From Planctomycetaceae bacterium (GTDB lineage Bacteria; Planctomycetota; Planctomycetia; Pirellulales; Pirellulaceae): 12,700 nt of DNA. Within the stretch, counting starts at the first letter, position 1, and every line of letters starts with the position of its first letter. The translations under genes were made by a program, and so were the position numbers. Below, piece after piece: positions 1 through 8,007 of the stretch. The notes under the pieces are model-generated. The model saw nothing but the letters and a program-made list of their open reading frames with translations. It was not told the origin of the DNA and ran no database searches. The stretch spans positions 1-12,700 of the forward strand of contig PKCQ01000673.1 in NCBI GenBank assembly GCA_002862265.1. Direction: 5' to 3'.

Positions 1-225
1 GGGTCTGACTTGGTATATGATCCGAATCTATTTCCACTGCTCAACATTTGCGCCCGAGAGCACCTGCACCCCGGCGGGAGAATGTATCTGAGCGAACCGC
101 ATCGTCATACCGGCGATAAGTTCTCAAGCTGGATTCGTGAGTTAGGCTGGGAAACGATCGAACACGACATCGATCTGAACGATGATCGAGTGCCAGTGCG
201 AATCTTCGAGTGCTGGCTAACGTAA
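1..225 (+). CDS. C-terminal part of a probable SAM-dependent methyltransferase (5' end outside window)
   Basis: The reading frame is open from the first base and ends at TAA 223-225, giving 74 residues. It starts GSDLVYDPNLFPLLN, which resembles the strand-4 region (D-x-x-Y-D-x-x-x-x-x-L) of class I Rossmann methyltransferases of the METTL/lysine-methyltransferase type. The following stretch has a helix, a G-G-R-M-Y-L-S-E-P strand, and a C-terminal RIFECWL strand of the kind that closes this fold. The SAM-binding glycine motif would lie before the window, so the enzyme class is inferred from the tail only and the substrate cannot be told. The last Thr codon and the stop lie inside the left arm of an inverted repeat (219-243), so the repeat may have set the present C-terminus. 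Certain that it is coding; moderately sure of the family. Confidence 0.6.
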   Translation, partial: GSDLVYDPNLFPLLNICAREHLHPGGRMYLSEPHRHTGDKFSSWIRELGWETIEHDIDLNDDRVPVRIFECWLT

Positions 226-319
226 TGGGATTCGCCAGAAGTCCAAGAGCTCATCGCTCTCTTGCGAATTGATTTCGTAGACATTCTAAGAAAGGAATTC
301 TGGCGAATCCCAATACGTT
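219..319. repeat. REP-like imperfect inverted repeat overlapping the end of the methyltransferase gene
   Basis: Left arm 219-243 and right arm 295-319 are reverse complements at 23 of 25 positions, with a perfect 14-base core (227-240 GGGATTCGCCAGAA against 298-311). The 51-base loop carries a smaller stem (about 244-250 with 256-264). Transcribed, it would fold into a strong hairpin at the gene end, so it could act as a terminator or mRNA stabiliser. No U-tract follows the right arm, which argues for a dispersed REP-type element rather than a plain rho-independent terminator. I believe the core motif recurs in Pirellulaceae genomes, but that is from memory and there is no second copy here. 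Confidence 0.75.
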
Positions 320-577
320 CAACTACGCGTCGTCACATTCAGGAGCGTTTTCTTCGGCAACCAACGACGCATACTTCACATCGTAAACACACGATCGGTT
401 AACCAGTTTTGTTCGAGCAAGTTGCACTAACTTCGGGGATCGAGAAGCTAGCAAGCGGGGCTCAAACCGTAACGGGCAATTGCCTCATGGTCGACGGGGT
501 GAATTTACTTTGGCCACAATTCACACATGATTTTTTTTGCTTACACTAGAGCTCCAGAAAGAAGTTTTTCCATGCCT
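320..577. other. Intergenic region with no convincing gene
   Basis: This stretch between the inverted repeat and the sulfatase ribosome-binding site holds no ORF with a good start. The only open frame of note is on the minus strand (484 to 323, 53 residues, ending ENAPECDDA). It begins directly after a TGA, contains no ATG, and resembles nothing I recognise. A T8 run lies at about 531-538. The sulfatase promoter must be here, but no clear -35/-10 pair stands out. Confidence 0.5.
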
Positions 578-582
578 GGAGG
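578..582 (+). promoter_or_regulatory. Ribosome binding site of the sulfatase gene
   Basis: GGAGG lies six bases before the ATG at 589. This is the strongest Shine-Dalgarno sequence in the window and fixes the sulfatase start at that ATG. It also rules out the overlapping out-of-frame ORF that starts at 527. Confidence 0.8.
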
Positions 583-588
583 CTCACG

Positions 589-2097
589 ATGCTATCCACC
601 CGACCAACTGCAAAGCTTGCGATCACCTGGTTTATTCTGGCGTATTGTGCAGCTCCAATCATTTCTGCCGAACGCCCCAACATCATTTTGTTCATCGCAG
701 ATGATGTGAGCTGGAATGACTACGGTTGTTATGGAAACAAGCATGCCAGAACGCCGAACATCGACAAGCTTGCTACCGGCGGAGTTCGATTCGACCACGC
801 GTTTCTGACCGCTAGCAGTTGCAGCCCTTCTCGCGCGAGTATTGTTACTGGCCGTTACCCGCACAACAACGGTAAAGCAGCTGAGCTACATCTTCCGATC
901 GCTGCCAATTTGCCATGGTTCCCAGAGTTGCTGCGTAAATCCGGTTACTTCACGGCGCTCGGCGGCAAGAACCACATGTATGTGGATGACAAGCTCGGTG
1001 CAGGAGACCAACCGCGAGCGAAGGCATTCGACTTGATCGACGGCGGTAGGACTCAAGGTAACAGTGGAGGCCATGCTAACTGGCTGAAGATCACCAAGGA
1101 GCGTCCGAAGGACAAACCGTTCTTCTTCTGGTTCGCCGCCTACGATGCTCATCGAGGCTGGGACGCGGATCGACAATGGCGAGAGAAACAGTATGGTGCG
1201 AAGCACTCAGGCGATCAGGTTCACGTGCCACCATTCTTGGTATCCAACGCCGATACTAAGGATGACTTGGCATCCTATTACAACGAAGTCACTCGTTTCG
1301 ATCATTACATCGGAAAAGTTGTGGATGAACTTGTGCGTCAAGGAGAGCTCGACAACACGCTAATTTTTGTCTTGGCCGACAATGGACGGCCTTTTCCGCG
1401 AGCCAAAACACGCTTACATGATTCCGGCATGAAAACCGCTTTGGTCGCACATTGGCCGAATGGCATAAAGGATCCCGGTGCAAGCAAAAGCTTGGTAAGC
1501 ATCATCGATCTCGCCCCGACGATCTTGGCCGCAGCTGAAGTTTCGCGGCCCTCCACGTTTCAAGGCGTTGGGCTTCAACCTGTTTTTCAAGATCGCTCGG
1601 CATCGGTCCGCAGGTTTGCTTTCTCCGAACACAATTGGCATGACTATGAGGCTCATGGTCGCAGTGTCCGCGATGGATCGTTCCTTTACATCAAGAACAA
1701 TCGTCCCTATCAACCATTACAAGGTCCAGCGGACTCCGTGCGTTCTCCATCCCACCTTTCACTCCTGGCACAGAGAGACGCCGATTCGCTGACTGCGGCT
1801 CAAGCTGATGTCTTTGCAGCACCTCGAACCGCAGAGGAACTATACTTGGTCAATAAGGATCCGCATCAGCTGAACAACCTGGCGAAGGATTCGGAGTACG
1901 CTTCAGAACTCGCACGACTGAGAAAGATCCTCGATCAGTGGTCGGACGAAACTGCCGACAGCGTGCCAGCAAAGCTATCAAGCGATTCGTTTGATCGTCT
2001 AACCGGCAAGAGCATCGACAAGAGCCAGAGTTTTCGCGGCGTTACTCCTGGAGAAGATCGCCAAGCTTGGAAAGTCAACGCTTCGGGCCCTCGATAG
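589..2097 (+). CDS. Secreted type I sulfatase, sulfamidase (heparan N-sulfatase)-like
   Basis: A 502-residue formylglycine-dependent sulfatase. Residues 1-27 are a signal peptide ending in IISA, so the enzyme is exported. The mature protein starts RPNIILFIADDVSWNDYGCYG, with the metal-binding Asp pair D38-D39. The active-site signature is C78-S-P-S-R82 (SSCSPSRASIVTGR), the Cys form that sulfatase-modifying enzyme (FGE) turns into formylglycine. The second metal motif is D264-N265 in LADNGRPFPRAKTRLHDSG. The arrangement SSCSPSR, a V-P-x-F-x-V-x-N segment, a Y-x-x-x-x-R-x-D helix and DNG-x-PFP follows human N-sulfoglucosamine sulfohydrolase, so a desulfating role on sulfated polysaccharide or amino sugar is likely; exact substrate is unknown. 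Length is normal for the family and it is complete. No sulfatase-modifying enzyme is in the window. A strong GGAGG decides the start. Confidence 0.93.
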   Translation: MLSTRPTAKLAITWFILAYCAAPIISAERPNIILFIADDVSWNDYGCYGNKHARTPNIDKLATGGVRFDHAFLTASSCSPSRASIVTGRYPHNNGKAAELHLPIAANLPWFPELLRKSGYFTALGGKNHMYVDDKLGAGDQPRAKAFDLIDGGRTQGNSGGHANWLKITKERPKDKPFFFWFAAYDAHRGWDADRQWREKQYGAKHSGDQVHVPPFLVSNADTKDDLASYYNEVTRFDHYIGKVVDELVRQGELDNTLIFVLADNGRPFPRAKTRLHDSGMKTALVAHWPNGIKDPGASKSLVSIIDLAPTILAAAEVSRPSTFQGVGLQPVFQDRSASVRRFAFSEHNWHDYEAHGRSVRDGSFLYIKNNRPYQPLQGPADSVRSPSHLSLLAQRDADSLTAAQADVFAAPRTAEELYLVNKDPHQLNNLAKDSEYASELARLRKILDQWSDETADSVPAKLSSDSFDRLTGKSIDKSQSFRGVTPGEDRQAWKVNASGPR

Positions 2098-2186
2098 GCA
2101 ACTACAATCACGATGCGCAAGCGAGTGAGTTCTCTCGCGCGGGCATCAAACTCACTCGCTTGCGCATCGTGCTTGTATGAGTTGCC
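2097..2186. repeat. Long inverted repeat between convergent genes (dispersed-element or bidirectional terminator type)
   Basis: A perfect 23-bp stem (2109-2131 with 2149-2171) encloses a 17-base loop. The stem extends outward (about 2097-2108 with 2172-2186) with a three-base bulge, so the whole hairpin is about 90 bases. It sits directly after the sulfatase stop and 25 bases before the end of the minus-strand dehydratase remnant, a position suited to ending transcription from both sides. The minus strand reads as YKHDAQASE in one frame, a string I remember from many spurious ORFs in Rhodopirellula genomes. That suggests a dispersed repeat family; the claim is from memory. Confidence 0.8.
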
Positions 2187-2211
2187 TCTTACGACCGATC
2201 GCCATAACACA

Positions 2212-4156
2212 CTACTTATCCTTTAGCGCCGCGATGATGACGTCGACGTCATAGACACAGCCGCCCCAAGTGCCGCCGCGGTGCTGTTGAAGAGCGGCCC
2301 AGAGTTGCGTGTCATCAGGCAGACGCAAGCCAGGAGCAAGCTCCGGATGCGATTCTCGTTCCGTAAGTAGTTGGTCGGCTCCATCTCCGACCAGATTTAC
2401 ACTTCCGGTCATTACTTCGACTTAGTCACCATCTCGCAACTTGCCAAGTGGACCTCCAGCTAGTGCCTCCGGACCAATATGACCAATACAAGCACCGATG
2501 CTACCCCCCCCGAGAAGCGGGCATCGGTCAGGATCGTCACCTGCTTGCCCCGAGAAACATATTTCAGCGTTGAGGTGAGTTGATAAGTTTCCTTCAAACC
2601 GGTGCCCAAGGGTCCGCAACCAGCGAGCACGAGGATATCACCAGGCTCCAACTGCTTATTGCCCCGTCCTTTAATTGCCGCAATCGCTGCCTTTTCTGAC
2701 GTAAAGAATTTCACAGTCCCGCGATGGCGAAAGACTCCATTTTGGTCGACAACCGATGGATCGATAGAAGTTGCCTTGATCACCGAGCCTTCGGGACAGA
2801 GATTGCCGAGCGGAAACACGACGGTACTGGTCAAGCCAGCTGCCTTGGCTTTGGCAGGTGGCATGATGACTTGATCGGGATCTACGCCATATCCCCGCTG
2901 AAGGAATTTTCGCAAAGAACGACGACGTTCGCTGGCCTCCCACTCGTCAAGAATCTCATTCCAAGTGCGATTGAGAATCGTGCGGGCTTCGCCGTGAATG
3001 ACGCCTAACTCGCGCAGGTACAACATGACTTCGGGGACACCACCAGCGAGATACATCTACACCGTCGGATGATTCACCGGGCCATTTGGCAAGACATCTA
3101 CAAATCGGCTCACTCGGCGATTCGCTTCGTTCCAATCTTCGACGGTTGGACGATTTAGACCGGCAGCATGAGCAATAGCAGGAATGTGAAGGAGTAGATT
3201 GGTCGATCCTCCGACAGCGGCATGCACGATGACTTCATTCTCGATGGACTGTTGCGTCAGGATGTCACCCAAGGCAACTTTTTGCTTTGCCAGGTCCATC
3301 AACGCGGTTGCCGTGTCGAGCCACTGGGCTGTCCGCTGGGTGCAAGGGCAGCGTGTGGTACGGTCATGCCAATCGCCTCGGCAACAACTTGAGTCGTCGC
3401 GGCAGTGCCCAAGAACTGACAACCACCTCCGGGACTTCCGCAAGCACGACAACGTGCTGCGGCGGCATCCTCGAGCGAGAGCTCGCCGTTCGAATATCGG
3501 GCGCCGATGGTTTGCACTTTGGCCGTGTCTTGACCGGAAATCGGCGGTAGTGTGACTCCGCCAGGAACAATAATACCTGGTAGATTCTTACTGCCGGCCA
3601 GTGCAATCATCGTGGCTGGCAAGCCTTTGTCACAAGTCGCAACGCCAAGAACACCTTGGCCAGTTGGTAAGGAACAGATGAGTCGACGCATGACGATGGC
3701 TGCGTCGTTGCGATAATGCAACGAATCAAACATGCCGGTCGTACCTTGCGAACGACCATCGCAAGGGTCGCTGCAGTACGCCGCGTAGGGGATTCCCCCG
3801 GCTCGAGTGATTGTTTCCGCAGCAGCACGGACTTACAGCCCAACCTCCCAGTGCCCCGTGTGATATCCCAGGGCGATACGACCACCATCGTCACCGCGCA
3901 GCCCACCCTGCGTGCTCAGGACTAAGAACTGCGGTCCCGACATATGCTGCGGATCCCAGCCCATCCCGGCGTTCTGAGTCAGACCAAATAGATCACCGCT
4001 CGGCCAATCCTTTAGCATAGAATCGGTCAGTGCAAGCTGCCCTGAAGGTCCAGGGCCCTCGGTCTGAAGTTGCTCTCCTTCAGCTTTCGAGAACTGAAAC
4101 CATTGCTGGAGGCTTTCTGTCACGGGACCTCCATTTGCCGATCGCTCAGCGATCAT
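2212..4156 (-). pseudogene. Broken YjhG/YagF-type sugar-acid (D-xylonate) dehydratase, IlvD/Edd superfamily
   Basis: Pieces in three frames join into nearly the full length of E. coli YjhG/YagF (about 655 residues), iron-sulfur D-xylonate dehydratases. In order: PSGDLFGLTQNAGMGW; then the Cys-containing segments SDPCDGRSQGTTGMFDSL, ATCDKGLPATMIALAG and GGGCQFLGTA; VHAAVGGSTNLLLHIPAIAH; AGGVPEVMLYLRELG; GLTSTVVFPLGN; TDARFSG; ACIGHIGPEALAGG; and the C-terminal LPDDTQLWAALQ and GGTWGGCVYDV. Lesions are TAA 3833-3835 (in frame), a frameshift with apparent small deletion near 3321-3330, TAG 3057-3059 (in frame), a frameshift in a run of eight G (2504-2511, minus strand), TAA 2422-2424 (in frame), and an apparent loss of about eight residues just after it. 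The start is uncertain: the ATG at 4156 has no clear ribosome-binding site and the frame stays open upstream. A functional enzyme is very unlikely unless the sequence has errors. Neighbour relation: 74 bases after the beta-propeller gene on the same strand, so the two may once have been co-transcribed. Confidence 0.93.
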
Positions 4157-4230
4157 AGCTATGTTTGCTACACGGGCGAGCGGAATGGCTGCTCCGCATC
4201 GGTGAATTTCTTTATCACCGCTAAGAGCAA

Positions 4231-5832
4231 CTAGTCGTCGATGCCCTTGTACTCCGCGCCATTTTCGAGTGCGAAAAGAAACCCTCGGCCAGCAACGTAA
4301 ATACGATTGTTGGCTACCACAGGGCTAGTCAGTACCGAAGTTTCCATATTGATGACGTCGATCTGATTCTTTTCCTTGGACAGCTCGAAGATCAATATGT
4401 CTCCATCAACATTTGCGATGTAAACACGATCCTTGACGATCATTGGCGAGCCCCAGCAGCCAGAGAACATATCCTCGGTCCAGAGTTGCTTGCCAGTCTC
4501 CGCATCAACACAATGAAAGATACCGCTGAAGTCTGCGACGAACAGCAAGCCATCTTTGATAGCTACCGAGCCAATAGTTCGGTGCATTATCTTTTCGAAG
4601 TCCTTAGACCCATCACCCATGTAGTGCCAGACTTCCGCCGAGTTGGGGTTTTTGACCTCTTTGTCGCCTGCTTCAGCGTTGTAGGCCTGAAAACGAATCG
4701 AGGCTTCGCTCCGCCCAGCAGCATGGGTGACCAGAGTCGGGCTCACGTCGCCGGACTTGGCAGCATCAATGCACCAGAGATGCCCTTGAGTGTCTCCGTA
4801 TTCAGGATCCTCTCCCACAGCGGCAAATACTTTGTTGTCATGAACAACAGGAGTACCAATGAAGTAGGCACGGGTGCCAGTCCCTCCCTCCTCATAGAAG
4901 GATTCCTTCGGATTGCAATCAAACTTCCACAATAACTTCGACTTGCCGCCTTCTCCGTCGGCATCAAAGCTATAAATCCAGCCATCACCGGCTGCAAAAA
5001 TCACTTGCTTGCGTCCCTCGATCTCAGCATAAGCTGGCGAAGACCATTGGCCGTGCAGAATGCCTTCTCCAACTGAATTGTCTGTCCAAAGCACTTCCCC
5101 CGTGTCACGATTCAGGCAGATCAGGCTTGGAGCCTCAGGTGCCGTGACTTCGCCTTCTAGGCTCGCACCATTGGAAGTCGTAACGAAAAGTCTGTCGCCA
5201 GCTCCGGTGATCGAGCAGGTCGCCATATACAACTGCTTGACGCCGAGCTTATTCCGCATGTCCAAAGACCAAAGCACGTCGGCCTCGTCTTTATTCTCGT
5301 TCGGCTCGCTCTTAACACCATCATTGGTTCCATCGTGGAATCCATCCGCGTCCAGGCATACGACTTCGCAGCGGTTGGTCACATACCATACTCGATCACC
5401 ATCGGCGAAAGGTGAGCAACAGACTCCTTGATGAGGCCAGTCTGCTTCTTCGCCGGCGTCGAGCTTCTTGTTGGAGTGCTGCCAAAGTAGTGAACCGTCC
5501 TTCTCATTCATTGCGAGCAACACACCTAGGTCCATCGTGACAGGCAATCGCTTCACATAAGCAGCTTCGTTATTCGTCCCCACGAAGACTCGACTGTTGG
5601 CAATAACTGGATTGCCATAGGCTTCTGTCCCAATCTTGGAGAACCAAGCAACGTTCTCGCCGCTGGCCACATCCCAGCTTTCCGGAATGTTTTCCTGCTC
5701 CGAAACACCATTGCGATGGCTGGAACCCATCAACTGCGCCGAGTCTTTCTCGCCCACTTGGGCGTGGGACACAGATGAAACTACTACCCCGGTCAGTAGT
5801 GCAAGCGTGAGGATTCGCTTCGAAAATTGCAT
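4231..5832 (-). CDS. Secreted PQQ-type (BamB-like) beta-propeller protein
   Basis: A 533-residue exported protein. Residues 1-24 form a signal peptide (MQFSKRILTLALLTG...SHA). The rest is built of repeats that alternate a S/G-x-P-V/A-x-x-x-x-R-V/L-F/Y-V strand with a C/L-D-A-x-T-G-K-x-L-W strand, the PQQ-enzyme/BamB propeller repeat. Clear blades include GNPVIANSRVFVGTNN, CCSPFADGDRVWYVTN, GDRLFVTTSNG, GTPVVHDNKVFAAVGEDPEY, DAETGKQLWTEDMF, GSPMIVKDRVYIANVDGD and TSPVVANNRIYVAGRG: about seven or eight in all. There is no separate catalytic or haem domain. In planctomycetes such proteins usually stand as lone secreted propellers of unknown ligand; a scaffold or substrate-sensing role is a guess. 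The ATG at 5832 is chosen because AGGA lies eight bases before it and the signal peptide begins there; an upstream TTG (5889) would add 19 residues. The gene is intact, unlike the dehydratase downstream. Confidence 0.88.
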   Translation of the reverse strand: MQFSKRILTLALLTGVVVSSVSHAQVGEKDSAQLMGSSHRNGVSEQENIPESWDVASGENVAWFSKIGTEAYGNPVIANSRVFVGTNNEAAYVKRLPVTMDLGVLLAMNEKDGSLLWQHSNKKLDAGEEADWPHQGVCCSPFADGDRVWYVTNRCEVVCLDADGFHDGTNDGVKSEPNENKDEADVLWSLDMRNKLGVKQLYMATCSITGAGDRLFVTTSNGASLEGEVTAPEAPSLICLNRDTGEVLWTDNSVGEGILHGQWSSPAYAEIEGRKQVIFAAGDGWIYSFDADGEGGKSKLLWKFDCNPKESFYEEGGTGTRAYFIGTPVVHDNKVFAAVGEDPEYGDTQGHLWCIDAAKSGDVSPTLVTHAAGRSEASIRFQAYNAEAGDKEVKNPNSAEVWHYMGDGSKDFEKIMHRTIGSVAIKDGLLFVADFSGIFHCVDAETGKQLWTEDMFSGCWGSPMIVKDRVYIANVDGDILIFELSKEKNQIDVINMETSVLTSPVVANNRIYVAGRGFLFALENGAEYKGIDD

Positions 5833-6047
5833 TGTGTTTTTCCTAGATATCAGTCTGTTCAACTTTGGGGTCCGTTCTTTATCGGACAATTCTAATTGGC
5901 CGGGGCCAAGCGGACGAGGCCAGGATTCTCACGGGTAATCGAACGGATTCGTTATCCTCAACGTCGCAGCCTCGATACAAAATTTGCCACACAGGTTGGA
6001 TTGGCCTAGTCTGATAGAACCCGATCCAGCGGCCAAGGCTACTTCAA
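5833..6047. promoter_or_regulatory. Divergent intergenic region between the propeller gene and the small exported protein
   Basis: Both flanking genes start here and point outward, so their promoters must lie in these 215 bases. The visible structure is a short inverted repeat at 5896-5909 (TTGGCC, two bases, GGCCAA), which might be an operator. AAGG at 6035-6038 is a fair ribosome-binding site for the gene on the right. No consensus promoter can be named. Confidence 0.35.
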
Positions 6048-6695
6048 ATGCCACGAATGTTTTTGCTCGCACCGATATTAGTCTTTTTTGCAAATCCCGC
6101 ATGGGCACACGAACTTGAGGATGGTGCGGTTGAGCGTGATTGCCAAATCGTCATTTTTCCAGATAGGGTCGAAATTCAGTACTCGCTGGAGATGAACGCC
6201 AAAACACGAGATCAAGTGGCTTTGGCAGCAAAGGAATCGAAAGGAAAATCCAAAAACTCCGAAAAACGGACTGGTTTGCCGAGTTTTCCGACGACTGATC
6301 CAGAGGAGCTTCGCAAGCAGTGGGACGACTTCCGAAAGGAGTTTGCTACGACGCTCGCCGAAAAGATAGAAGTTCGCATTGATGGGAAGCAAGCAAAGCC
6401 CATGCCTGCCCGAAGCGAGACGATCGAAAAGCACAGTATCAGTCTAGAGTTCGTGCTGACGATTAAGCACGTTGTGACTAGCGCCGGCCAATCGATTGAA
6501 GTAACTGACAAAAACTTCACCGAGAATGCGGGCTATCTTCGAATCGCCATGAAGGGGCGGCGCAAGGTCAAGATTGCGAACTCCACTGTGCCGCCGATCG
6601 TTTCCAGCTTGGAACGCACGCCCTGGGAGGAGTTTACTGTAAAACAACAACAGAAGCGTAGGCAAGCGAAGGCACGGTTTTTTCTGGCACCCTGA
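6048..6695 (+). CDS. Small exported protein of unknown function
   Basis: A 215-residue protein with a typical signal peptide (residues 1-20, cleavage after NPAWA) followed by a mature N-terminus HELEDGAVERDCQIVIFPDR. The first mature part (to about residue 55) reads as beta strands. Residues 60-110 are charged and probably helical (KESKGKSKNSEK, PEELRKQWDDFRKEF). Beta strands follow (IEVRIDGKQ; HSISLEFVLTIKH), and the C-terminus is basic (KVKIANS, KQQQKRRQAKARFF). The mature start recalls the periplasmic N-terminal domain of NicO/RcnA or HupE-type metal transport proteins, but no membrane segment follows, so I do not assign that function. An ATG three codons downstream (6057) is an alternative start. 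It is divergent from the propeller gene and convergent with the esterase gene 56 bases away. Confidence 0.72.
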   Translation: MPRMFLLAPILVFFANPAWAHELEDGAVERDCQIVIFPDRVEIQYSLEMNAKTRDQVALAAKESKGKSKNSEKRTGLPSFPTTDPEELRKQWDDFRKEFATTLAEKIEVRIDGKQAKPMPARSETIEKHSISLEFVLTIKHVVTSAGQSIEVTDKNFTENAGYLRIAMKGRRKVKIANSTVPPIVSSLERTPWEEFTVKQQQKRRQAKARFFLAP

Positions 6696-6751
6696 GTATG
6701 CGGACTCACGCTTCGGGTTGAGATTTCGTCGCGAGCTTCTAACTCAGAACG

Positions 6752-7942
6752 CTACCGAAGTTTCACTTTCGCGTTCGGTGCTAGAGCGTGTTTGGGCGGC
6801 GGATTGGTTTCATCGAATACGCGCATTTGCTGAGGTGTTTCGAGAATTGTCTTGCTCTCATCGAACAAGTCGGTCGTCGCGTTGAATACTCCCTTCGGGT
6901 TGAGACGAAGGTGTTTGACCAAGAAGGGATACATGGCTTGGCGCTTCATGAACTGATAACCATGTTTTTGATTTGGGAAGTGAGCATTCTCAACTTGGTT
7001 CTCTGCCTCAAACATGGAATACACTCGGCGAATATAGGGATACTCCACAACGGGCGTATTCTTAGTCCAGTCGCCGCCCACGGAAACTAGCAACATCGGA
7101 CGCGGTGCGGCCAAGGCGGCAATTTCAGCATTGTTCGTTTCCAGGCTCTTCGTTTTGTGGATCGGCATTCCACTTTCACAGTTGCATCCACCGAAGAAGT
7201 GCGCGGAAACCATCACCACAGGTGCAGCTACAGTGACACGTGAATCCAACGCGGTGAGTAGAAAAGTCTGCGTTCCGCCACCAGAACATCCTGTCACGGC
7301 AATTCGTTCTTTGTCGACGTCTTCCAGCGACTGGACAAAATCGATCGCGCGTATGCTACTCCAGGTCTGCAGCGTAAGTGCTTGCGGATGACTATGCTTC
7401 CAGCCAATAAACTCCGAATCCCCAAAGCCGATCATATCGTAGGAAAAAACAACTGCCCCCATGCGAGCCAGCGTCGCGCATCGATGTTGCTGGTCAGGAC
7501 GATAACGACCGCCTTCTGGACCGCGCGCATGACCGTGAGGACACAAAACTGCTGGGTAAGTCCCCTTCTCGACGGGGCGATACAAACTGCCGTAAACGAA
7601 GAATCCAGGGGCCGCCTCAAAACCTACGGACTCGACGGAGTAGCCCTTGTATTGACGTCGCTTGTGAATCTGAGCGTTGAGCGGAGTTTGTTCCGGCAGT
7701 GGCGATAACTTGGCTCCCTTTAGGATCTGCGCGCGAAGTGCCTCTGCTCGTTGCTCCCATTGAGCTTTTTCAGAGAAGGTGGAGGCCATCCGCTTTAGCT
7801 GCTCGCGAGCGTCAGCTTCACTGTGATAGTTACCTTGGCAAAGGATCACATCTTGGGCGAATAGGTCATCCAGGCTGACTGCGAGGCTTACAAGTAAAAG
7901 CAGGGCTCTAAAGATGCAATAATTTGTTGTCACGAGTGACAT
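6752..7942 (-). CDS. Exported alpha/beta-hydrolase, acetyl xylan esterase-like
   Basis: A 396-residue serine hydrolase. Residues 1-30 are a signal peptide (hydrophobic core ALLLLVSLAVSL, ending LFAQ). The fold is seen in AVLCPHGHARG (oxyanion region), GAVVFSYDMIGFGDS, the nucleophile elbow VTGCSGGGTQT with Ser220, and ALAAPRPMLLVSVGGDWT. The last contains Asp291, the likely acid, and His327 in NQKHGYQF completes the triad. This pattern, including AAPVVMVSAHFFGGCNCESG, is that of planctomycete secreted proteins usually labelled acetyl xylan esterase or prolyl oligopeptidase family; deacylation of a plant or algal polysaccharide is the likely role, substrate unproven. An ATG at 7999 would add 19 residues, but neither start has a clear ribosome-binding site. 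I prefer 7942 because it puts the signal peptide at the N-terminus and leaves room for a promoter before the divergent gene at 8008. Confidence 0.87.
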   Translation of the reverse strand: MSLVTTNYCIFRALLLLVSLAVSLDDLFAQDVILCQGNYHSEADAREQLKRMASTFSEKAQWEQRAEALRAQILKGAKLSPLPEQTPLNAQIHKRRQYKGYSVESVGFEAAPGFFVYGSLYRPVEKGTYPAVLCPHGHARGPEGGRYRPDQQHRCATLARMGAVVFSYDMIGFGDSEFIGWKHSHPQALTLQTWSSIRAIDFVQSLEDVDKERIAVTGCSGGGTQTFLLTALDSRVTVAAPVVMVSAHFFGGCNCESGMPIHKTKSLETNNAEIAALAAPRPMLLVSVGGDWTKNTPVVEYPYIRRVYSMFEAENQVENAHFPNQKHGYQFMKRQAMYPFLVKHLRLNPKGVFNATTDLFDESKTILETPQQMRVFDETNPPPKHALAPNAKVKLR

Positions 7943-8007
7943 AGTAGAAAAGATCTTACAGCTAAGGAAGGGTGGGCAGGAATGCAATGAGACTGTCATC
8001 TTATCGC

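Noticed and set aside
1935..2210. Minus-strand ORF running through the hairpin at 2097-2186.
   Set aside because: It overlaps the sulfatase end and translates repeat sequence, so it is spurious.
3057..3059. Recoding of TAG (and of the TAA codons) as an amino acid in the dehydratase.
   Set aside because: TAA and TAG end the intact genes in the same window, and the gene also has frameshifts, so ordinary decay is simpler.
3833..4156. Treating the dehydratase pieces as separate small genes.
   Set aside because: The pieces are in order and together cover one known protein family, with interrupted motifs meeting at the stops and shifts.
4486..4935. Plus-strand ORF of 149 residues.
   Set aside because: It lies wholly antisense to the clearly conserved beta-propeller gene and has no recognisable motif.
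6693..6708. Small hairpin at the end of the small exported protein gene as a terminator.
   Set aside because: The stem has only five pairs and no T-run follows.
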